Source: Oopsacas minuta
Lineage: Eukaryota; Porifera; Hexactinellida; Lyssacinosida; Leucopsacidae
Assembly: GCA_024704765.1 (NCBI GenBank)
Contig: JAKMXF010000011.1
Span: forward strand, 201,070-265,069
DNA length: 64,000 bases
Direction of reading: 5' to 3'
Within the stretch, counting starts at the first letter, position 1. The number at the start of each line of letters is the position of its first letter. Both the position numbers and the translations under genes were made by a program. Positions 47,705 to 57,755 of the stretch are shown piece after piece. The notes under the pieces are model-generated. The model was not told the DNA's origin and ran no database searches. It was given only the letters and a program-made list of their open reading frames with translations.

Positions 47705-49489
47705 TAGTATAGTAGTAAAGCTCATTAACATTCTTCGATTTAGAGGAAATTGTGGTTGCTTTTGAATTAAGTAGGAAGCTTTCTCGTAAGTATTACATTC
47801 ACTGTATGTATAAATTTATATGGTTTCTGTATACAAGTAGGCTTTCAAAAAGTTATCTTATGTTTGTCTATAAGTGTACTACAATATCATTATACGTATT
47901 ATATTATCTCATACACGTATGTACGTGTACATACAGCAATAGTATTTACCAAATTGCTCTCCTCTTGTATATTGTAGCTGTAAAACAATTTGGTTTTAAA
48001 GGCATCGCAAATATCGCTTGGAAATCTATAACGGAGAATCGATACTAACCCTCAGTAACATAGTTTCACCAGAAAAATCAACATTCTTTGCATATCAACT
48101 TAAGCTGGGGAAAGGAAAAAGGAGAGATCTTAAATATTATCTCCAATCAGAAGGCCTCGTTTTGGAAACTTGGGAAAAACTTGGAAAAAAATTAGTGAAA
48201 TTAGAAAGTCAATTCTTCCAACATGTAAGTGGTATCAAAAATGTACTATAGGGGTCTATATATCTTACTAATCAAATGTCATTTCCCTCTTTGACCGGTT
48301 GTTAAAATAATGTGCCCTAAATTTTCCTACACCACACTTCTATCCATTAACACTCAAAATCAAGCATTCGCTGGATAGTTCTGGATCTGATTCCTCTCTT
48401 GGGTTATGGTCAGACTTGAATATATACCGATCAAATTATATTGTCTTCACGATTTCACCTATTCAGGTAATAGATAGATTCAGGAATGTTCTGTGGAAAA
48501 ATAGGCAACCTAACTCGTGATTTTCAAACCAACCAGTGGCACATATTTGCCAAAAGGATACTATTGACACTGTTCTAGATTTGAGCAAGATACAAAACCC
48601 TGAAATTGTTTCATTTAATGAGAATGGTTTTGATCACCTAAATGGCAATGTCAAAGTAGAAGTCCAAGCTTCAATGTTTGATGGCAAAACCTTAGAAACG
48701 ATGACAGGTAAAGGAGGAGCGCCATGTACTGCCTGCAAAGCAACCCGAAGTGATATAAATAGTATTATGAAAGTTGTTTGAGGTTTTCCTTTGGATCGTT
48801 CGATAGAGGATAGCAAAGAGACAATCCGTCAGTTAACATCTGATGGAAAAGAGCTAATGAGCTACAATACAAAGCAACGGTGTGGGATTACACACGAACC
48901 TGCAAGTAGCACTGATGTATTTCCTGCAGCGGCCTTACATTCTTAATAAAGGATATTAGATTGGTTCTTGAACCTCATCCACAAAGTTGCAGCAGAAAAG
49001 CCCAAGTGGACTGAGGATCAAATGGTACGAGCTTATCGATGTTTAGTATGCAAGCGTATCCATAAGCTCATGAACTTATTATTCGACCAACCAGGAGGAA
49101 TTGGGAACACAAGCACTGCTAACATATCAAAAACCGTATTTTTGGGATCGCTTTATCGTTTGTACCAAATGTTTATAGAGATGCTCTAATAAAGTTTCAT
49201 AGGAAATTATCTGCATTACTCAAAGTTGTTAATAGTAGTGAAGTTGTCGATGTAGACAGATTTCGTGTGTTAAGTCAAGAAACCTAAGTACTAATCTTAC
49301 AAACCTTTCCTTGGGTATCTATTAGCAATACACTCCGCCAATCTTTGGCTCATGTCTATCAGTTTACTGAGAGAAATGACAGGGTAGGACTGTGTAGCTT
49401 TCTGAAGAAGGGTTAGAACAAGGACACAAGTTGATCCGAGACTTCTCAAGACATTTGAGCAGGAATCAGATTTTCTAAGTGGGTTAAGT

Positions 49490-51488
49490 CAGAGGTTCTC
49501 AAACTATTTTGTCGCGACCCCAATTTCTAACATTTAATATTGCGACCCAATAAGCTAAAAATTATTTGTATTCATGAAAATACAATTTATTAATTTCGAA
49601 AACTATGTTACCACAATTCACACAAATGTTGAATACTTTGTCACTAAAAAAGAACTGTAGCAATAAGGCTATATTCACTAAATCATTAATCAGTTTCAAT
49701 GTGAGGGGTGTGTTTGTTTGTTAGTTGTGAGATCTATGAATCGTAGTTTAACTTTTCTGTACATACGCGAGTCGCAAATTGTGCTCCACCTGCAGGCGAT
49801 TTCAAGCTTTTGTTTTCAGAGTAGTAAGTGTAGTGAACCAGTTTCGCATGCCCATATTGTGGGAAAAAGTATCAACACTTTGAGTGCATGCTTGGCCAGA
49901 ATGGGATAGGTCGAATGAATGCATGTCCAGAAATTACATGTTTTTGACCTTTCTTGAAAAAGGATTCGATTAGTTGGTTCATTTGTTGCATCTATTAACT
50001 GCTCTACCACTCCTAACGGTAGGAAAGAAAGGTAACTTTTTCAATTAAGAAAGGCAAATCAGCTAATCATATTCATCAGTAGAAATCAGTTAATTTCCAA
50101 AATAATGATCAAATTTAGTTGGACAACCAAGTGCCACCAGATAATTTACTTGCAGTATGTAGAACTAATGCTATATGCTTTGCCCCCATTTCTTCACAAA
50201 GGGCAGTAAACAGTCTCTGTTTAAGAGGTCGAGCTTTGACAAAGTTAACTATGGATACAACATTCTTTATTGTTTCATTCAATTGGAGACAGGTCCATAG
50301 CCATTAATGCTTCACGATGGATGAAGCAGTGTGTCCACTTAGCAGATTTAGCAACATCTTGGATTCGTTTCACAACACCATTTCTGATACCTGTGCAGGC
50401 AGCAGCTCCATCTATACATATTCCAACACATTTGCCCCATCCAATGTTTTTGGACACAAAGAGGGTGTTCAAGCATTTTAATATATCGAAGCCAGTAGTA
50501 GTAGTAGTAGGCAGTACTCTGCAGAACGCGTAATTCTCAATTATCTCGCAGTCACTGACGTATCTAATGAACACAGAAAGTTGAGACATACTCGCTATAT
50601 CAAGTGACTCATCTGGTTGAGTAGCATAGTACGCTGAGTCATTGACCTGTTGCAATATTTGTTCAAGGACATCTTCAGACATACCAACTATGCGTTTCCG
50701 TAAAGTATCATTTGACAAAGATAGCACCATTAATTTCTTGCTCTCAGTTTGTCCAAGCATGGTCACAACTACTTGTTTCATGAGAGGAAGTATCAAATTC
50801 TCATCAATGCTGTGTGGCTTTAAATTTTGGCAATGTGATAGGAAGATACATTTGATGCATGTACTGCTGCCTTATTACTGGTGAATGAAGCCATTACCGA
50901 ATTTTTTCTATGTAAAGCATGAACCTTTCATTCAAAAAGGTTGATTGGTTCATCCACGAAATTAGGATGTTTTGTATCCAGATGACTATGTAACTTGTTC
51001 GCCGTAATAGATTCAGCTGATAGGATCACTCCACATAAGACACATTTCGGTTTGCAATGAAATTCTACAAACCAAATTTCAAAAAGGTTTCATAATAGTA
51101 CCGCTTTCGTGATTTTGATTTAGTTGTTGAAACAGACATCAATGAACAAAACACACCGAAGCAGGTAGAAAGTAACAAGTATATCTAGTACTGCCAGTCA
51201 ACTATAATCCGTACTAAGAGTACTCTAATTTGTCAAGAAAAAAAGTAAATGTATAAATCGTGTTTTAGTGGGAGGAGGTTGCTACCTCCTATAATTTTTA
51301 ACAAAGGCTAAATAAGTAAAACACCACTGCAATACAAAATTATGAATGTATATTATTACTAATACATATACGTGTTTTTAGGTTATACTATAGATAAATA
51401 TTTCCTACCCCATTAATTATGTGTCAATAATATATCTTTATGCGACCGCACAAGAATTACGTGGCGACCCACGCTTTGAGAACCGCTG
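49490..51488 (-). mobile_element. hAT transposon (ZBED5-like) with perfect 8-bp target duplication
   Basis: The left end CAGAGGTTCTCAAACT at 49490 and the right end CAGCGGTTCTCAAAGC in reverse complement from 51488 are typical of this hAT branch. Subterminal GTCGCGACCCC and GTGGCGACCC words also match. GGTTAAGT is present on both sides (49482-49489 and 51489-51496). Its excision restores a continuous reading frame in the RAG1-like gene. Length is 1999 bp. Confidence 0.96.
49690..51070 (-). pseudogene. hAT transposase of the ZBED5/FAM200-like branch, inactivated
   Basis: A BED-type zinc finger lies at about 51060-50940 (KPKCVLCGVILSAESITANK, then LHSHLDTKHPNFVDEPINLF). The longest open frame (50796-50275) contains LVLSLSNDTLRKRIVGMSED, LPTTTTTGFDILKCLNTLF, GKCVGICIDGAAACTGIRNG with a catalytic Asp, and WTHCFIHREALMAMDLSP. 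Past a break come VNFVKARPLKQRLFTALCEE and MGAKHIALVLHT, landmarks of this branch. Frames change at least three times and the C-terminal half is eroded. It is transcribed opposite to the host RAG1-like gene and parallel to OGDH. Confidence 0.88.
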
Positions 51489-51569
51489 GGTTAAGTGATG
51501 TTGCAATGAGATGGTCACCCAACTTAGTTTTTATGAGAAAAAAAATTGAATATATGAATATACTATGGT

Positions 51570-53121
51570 AAATGAAGAATAACTAACATAGAAGTATCTT
51601 ATTAACGAATTACTGTTAAATCTAGATTTCTTTATTAGTCTATATGGTAATTAAGGTTACGTCATATATTGAAACCTGAGGTGATACTAGAAAAGTGAAA
51701 TTAACAAACGAACCGCAATAGTCACCTTACTATATAGTAATAATGTATTGTATAAGCCTATATCTAAAATTGAACGCATAAATCCCCAATACTAGTAATT
51801 CGCAATAATAGACAACTGTGCTATTGATATCATCGAGAAAATAGAATTATTGAAAGAGTAATAGCATCTACGATAACACTTAAGGTAGTCTCACAGTCAA
51901 CTAATGTAGAAATCATCAATAACATGGAGATAATTGAAAGTTTAAACTTGATTCACGAATTCATACCCTTAAACCACTTTCACGCCCTGGTCAGATAGAT
52001 GTTCTTATATTCTGAATATAATGTTGTAGTATATCCAGGGAATGCCCAGATGAACAAGAATGTAAACAGACCACTGAATGATTTTGTATCCTCCGAGACT
52101 TATCAAGTCCCAATATATACGTCACCAGCGGACACCAATAGGTCAATATACATGGGAGATAACAAATAAGCAGAAAGTACCAAGTCCACCAATCCTAGTT
52201 ATTATAAATATTTAGTTAGCGCATTCACCTTTCTTAACTAACATATTAGTCTCAAATACAAGAATTTATCAAAGATTCATCTTATCTTTGTATAATTACA
52301 AAGTCCAACGCTGATTTTTCGTCTGTGGTGAATATACTTTATGGTATTTCATCAAGTATGCTGATTCCGAAATGTAGTCCGTTTTACTACACTACGTCAC
52401 AATTTGATATTATGTACATCAAAAATGAAAAACTGCCAGAATATCAGAAATATTTCCCCGATACTAACCAATTATATGCACTGTGTGGGTTTTGAATAAA
52501 CAGCTAGGAAAAGTTCGGAATCTAAGAAGAAGAAAATCCAAATTCAAAAATCTGCCATTCTTATCATTGCAACTGATTTCTCGGAATTCCACAAATAAAA
52601 TTGGTAGAGTAAAAGGTCAATGATATAATTCCATTTGCATATATAAATACACCAGTGATTCATTAGTTCCTCGGAAAGCAATGTGATTTTGTGAACATAA
52701 ATGAAAGCATCAAAAATAGACCCAAAAATGACGCTATTTTTCTTTCATTTAATATATCTGCTACAACAAATAGTTAGTTGTGTTTCTTTATGAAAAATAT
52801 TTTATATGTCTTTCATTTCACGTAACATTACTTCTGATTCAAAGAATTCTAATGGTCAATTATTCGATCCAAATGTTTCCAATCCTTGAATCCTTTTAAG
52901 CAAGTTATCTGTTTGCTGGAGGTGCACGAAACTCAAAAGTGTCTTGTGGACTTTCCACAAATCATTCTTCCTGAAAACGTCACTTTCGAAATTGAGAGAT
53001 AGAAGGTTTTTGAGGAATTTTACCCTAGATCTCTGGTATTATCAAGAGCCTGGATTAGAAATATAATTATTGTTGAATTTATTAAAGTACCTGTGCCTGT
53101 GCAAAACCTGTGTAAAATACT
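51570..53121. other. No recognised gene
   Basis: AT-rich intronic DNA without domains or clear repeats. It may include the 3' end of the RAG1-like element, but no terminal repeat could be paired. Confidence 0.4.
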
Positions 53122-53323
53122 GAGAATAGTGGTGTAAGGTTCCCAAATTTATAAATAACGCATACACACTGCTTCTAAAATACAATCAATATCATTAATG
53201 GACAAAATTTTTATTTTACCAACAGTGTTGATTCACAATTGGTCAGGAAATATGTAGTTAATTAATACTTGGATGGACCAAAAATGACAAATCATACCTC
53301 AGGAGCAATGACAATTTACTCTT
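53122..53323 (+). repeat. Dispersed repeat, copy 2
   Basis: Same orientation as 5590-5795 and collinear over about 200 bp, with substitutions and small indels. Landmarks are GAGAATAGTGGTGTAAGG, TACAATCAATATCA, TTGATTCAC and ATACTTGGATGG. Confidence 0.6.
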
Positions 53324-53880
53324 TTCGGTTTAGCGAGGACCCGAATCTTCGTTAACTCGAACAAGGTATAAAGGACATGGAACTTCTGAAAATATTCTAA
53401 AATTTTCAAAACCTAATAATATACTCAGCACTACGTGTCTCCTCGGGTATATAACAGGGAACATATATTTTATAATACCCATAGCCCATCCAAATTACAT
53501 TTAATGGGCTTAGTTGATACACTGTAGCTTATACGTGACTTTTGGTCAGTAAGCAGTCATGATCAAGTCAGAATTTCATGATGAATTCACAATTGTTAGA
53601 AGTGATGAAGTCATTGGGCCTATTGTGGGGTAGCTATGATTCAAATTTCAACAATGAATAATCTATATTGGCTGAGCATTGGCTAATAATGTGAATTTTG
53701 AAAATCCAAAATTTGACAATATCGTCAAAATTGTCTAATCCAGGCACAAAAGACCCTATATGCCAAAAGTAGGGAAAGGATGTGCCAGTTTATACAATCA
53801 ATTAGCAGAAATACAAAACAAATGTGGAATATATTTTAGCATATCATTGCAAACTTAAATGGACTATAAATGACAATGTT

Positions 53881-54048
53881 CAGTTTGGGGAGGGGGCACC
53901 CCCAAATAGAGCAATCTAACCAAAATATTTGCTAGGTTATCAATTTGGGGAGAGGGCACCCCCAAATAAAGAGGATGCCTCCAAAATATAATATACAAAC
54001 ATTCATTTGAGGAGGCACTCTGAAATTTAGGGTGCCCCAAATGAACCA
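53881..54048 (+). repeat. 60-bp tandem repeat, each unit a hairpin
   Basis: CAGTTTGGGGAGGGGGCACC starts at 53881 and CAATTTGGGGAGAGGGCACC starts exactly 60 bp later at 53941. Each continues to CCCAAAT, so ATTTGGGG...CCCCAAAT can fold into a stem. A third, degraded and partly inverted unit is at about 54003-54048. It is non-coding; the minus-strand frame across it is an artefact of the repeat. Confidence 0.85.
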
Positions 54049-54361
54049 ATAGAAGGATTACTACCAAATAACTTCAGTTCAGAGTTAACAAATCTATGTA
54101 AACGAAAAGTCCTTTATAGCATTCGTCGAGCTCAAATAATTTGACTATTCAAAAATAAAAAGGTGAGAGCAGATCATACGAATATATATATATATATGGC
54201 ATACACGAGAATAGCAAATGATTGCGTTTTATAAAAGGGCGTCTCTAACCAGCAACATAGGTTGCTAGGACCTTTGCACATAGCAACCTAGAAGGGACAT
54301 AATAATATAATTATTCCAATATTTTATATCTCAAGTAATGTATGTTATTATTAGTTATATA

Positions 54362-55695
54362 CAGTGCAGGTCAAAAAGAATTGCCCAAATGAATGTATAC
54401 AGTATAGTAAATGTCAAATTGTAAACACTGACCAGATAATTGAATTCTTGCGAAACAATACTCAGCCATATGTATTTTGACAAGTAACACACCAACACAG
54501 CTAATCCACTCATTATATTTGCACAACTTACAGTTTTTATTTTGTATTATTTTTTTCCAATTTATCTGTTTTTATCGAATTTTCTATCCCTTCTAAACCC
54601 GAATTTTCATTGAAAATCGAGCCAACCTGATACTACTTGCAGAAAGTGGCCATACTCAGAGGGAGATAACTAAAATGGTTGGGTGTAGCCGAGATCCTTA
54701 AGAAACGCAGGCTGAGTGGCACGGTAAGAGACCTCGCTATTCAGGGTAGGCCTCGTGTCACAACCAAAAGGCAAGACAATTTATTGGTCAGAAAATGCAA
54801 AAAGGATCGATTTAAGACTGCTAACCAGATCAAAGCTGAAGTGTTATCAGAATATTCGATAAAACTTCCTACTTCAACAGTTCAGAGAAGGTTACGAGGG
54901 GCTGGACTGTTCGGACGAAAGCCACGAAGGAAGCCCGCCTTACTACCAAGCACAAAAGAGACAGACTTTCCTTCGCAAGATCGCACAAGAATTGGAATAC
55001 TGAAGAATGGGCAAGAGTTGTGTTCAGTGACGAATCTAGGTTCCTTCTGTATACAAATGACGGGAGAGCCTACGTCAGGAGGATGAAAGGGAATGAGTTC
55101 CCAGAGAGGTGTCTTCAAAAAACTTACAAGTTTGGTGGAGGTGGCATCATGGTTTGGAGATGCTTTGCTGGAGTGGTGTAGGACTCTTGTGGAAAGTTTC
55201 TGGGAACCTCAAGACAAATTCCTACATTGATATATTGGAAAATGCACTAATCCCAAGCGTTGATTTGCATTCTCTACATTCTGGATGGACCTTTCAGCAA
55301 GACAACGCCCCAAGCCATAGGTCAAAGGGTGCTAAACAATGGTTTGGTGAGCAAAGAATAGAGGTTATGAATTGGCCTGCTCAGTCACCTGATCTAAATC
55401 CGATTGAGAATCTTTGGGATCACATTTCCCTCAGAATTCAAAAGAGCAGCCCATCCAACCACAGAGTAATGGAATGCCATATTAAGCAATTGGGAAAGCA
55501 TCGACATTAACAGGCTCCATACTCTAAATGAGAGTATGCCGCAAAGATGTAAAGCCGTAATTCAAGCAAGAGGAAGTTCTATTAAATACTAACAACAATT
55601 TACTTGATTATGATAAAGTATTATTGTTAAAATCAGTCATAGATATAAGAAATTGGGGTAAATTTATTCTGAGCAATTCTTTTTGACCGGCACTG
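54362..55695 (+). mobile_element. Tc1-like transposon (DD34E), complete with both ends
   Basis: The left end CAGTGCAGGTCAAAAAGAAT at 54362 and the right end CAGTGCCGGTCAAAAAGAAT in reverse complement from 55695 have one mismatch. TA flanks both (54360-54361 and 55696-55697). It is 1334 bp with a plus-strand transposase. Confidence 0.95.
54610..55592 (+). pseudogene. Tc1-like transposase (DD34E), frameshifted
   Basis: ENRANLILLAESGHTQREIT begins the paired DNA-binding region. A frame change leads to VAEILKKRRLSGTVRDLAIQ and GRPRVTTKRQDNL. The next frame carries NWNTEEWARVVFSDESRF (first Asp), and after a further shift near 55170 come WTFQQDNAPSHRSK (second Asp) and SPDLNPIENLW (Glu), exactly 34 residues apart. 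The end is IQARGSSIKY with TAA at 55590-55592. The N-terminal start codon is not clear. About four frame changes are present while all catalytic residues survive, so it is a relatively young dead copy. Confidence 0.88.
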
Positions 55696-55697
55696 TA

Positions 55698-56370
55698 TTA
55701 ACCTGAAGAAACTAATGGGTTTCTTCTCATCTTCTGAAAGAAGGAAATATAAAAAATTTTAAGAGAGGATGTTTTTGCGTGTAATGGACATTCATGTTGT
55801 ATTTCTACACCTCTTGGTTACAATTCCCAGCCTCACATTACGCCAGATAATTACAACACTTATCTATTTTGGAATAGGTTAGAATTAACCTATGTTCAAA
55901 AAATCATATGTAAAGTCTTGAGTCAACACAGTAATATTTTTTTGTCATGTTTGTATCGGTTATCTTCTTTTATTGTTACAATGCCCTCACCACAAATTCC
56001 ACATATATCATCCAAATTTATTCACTTTATATATGAAATCCAATATGACCTTAATTTTTTCCAGGAAATCTATCTTCCTAAAGACTTAACATGTTAATTT
56101 ATCACAAGATCGTTGTGAAGATGTTTTTTGTAGATTCCAATAGCTGCAATTGCACTCCAATATCTAAGTGAAACTGTTTGTAAAATATATATAATGGCAT
56201 TCCAACTGAAACATTTGATACAGTATGTGGTTTTATGACTACACATTTTGCCAATCAATTTCAGTTCATCGTAAGTTAATAAACAATTCCGGTAGAGTAT
56301 TCTATATCAACCTAATTGTACTTGTTGAACTCAGATGTCAAACTCTTTCCATTTCATTAAGATATATATA
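55698..56370. other. No recognised feature
   Basis: AT-rich spacer between the Tc1-like and rosa-like elements. Short frames only. Confidence 0.4.
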
Positions 56371-57753
56371 CCTTGCACAGAGTGATTCAAAAAAATGCAA
56401 CCCAAATTGTTTTACGGGTACCCTATCTTTATTTCTTAACTAATCCTATTTATCTTTTTGATTATAATTGGTTTGAGTCTAAACGATCAGAAAATGCCAA
56501 ATTGGATACTGCAGCACCGAATTTTCTGCGTGGAACATTATTTTAATACCTCTTCATACGAGACTGTAAAGACGCAATTTCGTACATCATTCCAGACCCA
56601 AGTTGCTCCCGATAAATCGATTATCTATCGCTGGGTGGAGAAGTTGAGGAAGTATGGGACAGTTCAAACCTCAATAGTAAGTGTGATGACAGTCTAACGC
56701 GTTCTGGTCGGAGAAAGAAACGAACAGCAAAAGTTATTGAGATGGTCCGAAATTCTGTTGAATTCAGTCCAAAACGGTCAATCAGGTGGAGGAGTCAATC
56801 ATTGTCATTGGATAGAAAAATATCTGCAAGCACTATCAGGAGGATCCTAATTGATGATCTTAAGAGGTTTCCATATCGTATACAAACAAAACAGATGTTA
56901 ACAACTGGTGATAAGTCCAAAAGGCTTAAAATGTCCAAGAATTTGCTAGAAAAAATTGAATGTCAGGGCCGATTTCTTTCACTACTTTGGATGTCCGATG
57001 AAGCCCACTTTCATCTAAATGGAAAAATCAACTCCAAGACAAACGTGTTCTGGGGAACCCAGAGACCAATGGAAGTTGCAATGAAACCACTACACTCAGA
57101 AAAATGCACAGTATGGGCAGCCATTTCGGCGAAAGGGATCATAGGACCATTCTTTTTTGAAGAAAATGACAGGGCTGTTACAGTTACGAAAGAACGTTAT
57201 GTCCAGGTCCTTGAGCTCTTCTGGGAGCAGCTCAGAGTTCTCTACCCATCACTTCTGAATCACTTTTGCTTCCAACAAGATGGAGCGAGCTCACACACCT
57301 CAAATTTCTCCAGGGACTGACTCAAAGAACACTTTGGAGCAAGAGTCATCAGTCTCAAGACGAATTTTGAGTGAGCCCCCTATAGCCCCGACTTAAACCC
57401 TCCTGACTTCTACTTGTGGGGCTATCTTAAAGACCGAGTTTATTCTACTAAGCCTAGAACCATCAGCGAGTTGAAGGAAAACATCAGAGAAGAAATTAGA
57501 AAGATTCCGACCACTGTATGCAAAAATGTCATGAACAACTTGGTGGTACGACTCAAGAAATGTACAGAACTCAAAGGAGGTCATTTGGAACATTTGCTCT
57601 AATTCATAAAATATTGACTGTAGTACGCTGAATTTTTAATATGTACTAAAAATATAGATATTCTACGTATGTTCTGAGTTTGATTGAGTTTGATTAAGAA
57701 TTGTCTTCACTGCAAACATTTACTTTTGGGTTGCATTTTTTTGAATCACCTGG
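56371..57753 (+). mobile_element. Rosa-like (DD41D) Tc1/mariner transposon
   Basis: The left region contains GTGATTCAAAAAAATGCAAC at about 56382. The right end in reverse complement reads CCAGGTGATTCAAAAAAATG from 57753, continuing CAACCCAAA as on the left. TA is at 57754-57755. On the left a TA precedes CCTTGCACAGAGTGATTC, where a few extra bases seem to be inserted, so the left boundary is approximate. It is about 1.38 kb with a plus-strand transposase. Confidence 0.85.
56494..57602 (+). pseudogene. Rosa-like transposase (DD41D), one frameshift and two stops
   Basis: ATG at 56494 opens MPNWILQHRIFCVEHYFNTS. A frameshift near 56690 leads to the frame 56742-57602, which is open apart from two TGA codons at about 57318 and 57372. 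Motifs are RFLSLLWMSDEAHFHLNGKI (first Asp), FCFQQDGASSHTS (second) and SPDLNPPDFYLWGYLKDRVY (third). There are 41 positions, counting the two stop codons, between the second Asp and the Asp of PPDF. That is the DD41D signature of the rosa group. It ends GGHLEHLL with TAA. The rest of the protein is well preserved. Confidence 0.85.
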
Positions 57754-57755
57754 TA

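Larger units (their letters stand above)
47990..51565 (+). pseudogene. RAG1/Transib-like transposase, copy B, split by a hAT insertion
   Basis: Coding pieces lie at 47990-49481 and resume at 51497-51565 after the hAT. The N-terminal part reads SPEKSTFFAYQLKLGKGKRR. LDSSGSDSS (Asp codon 48374-48376) sits where family members have DGxG. MFDGKTLE (Asp codon 48680-48682) and PCTACKATRSDIN resemble the RAG1 second Asp region and its C-T-x-C-x-A-T-R motif. Then follow GFPLDRSIEDSKE, QRCGITHEPASSTDV, EKPKWTEDQMVRAYRCLV, GGIGNTSTANISKTVF, LQTFPWVSISNTLRQSLAHV and LSEEGLEQGHKLIRDFSRHL (Glu codon 49404-49406 or 49407-49409). All three acidic positions are therefore still visible, although several stops and frameshifts break the gene. 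Sequence DFLSGLS continues as DVAMRWSPNLV directly across the hAT. Confidence 0.78.
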
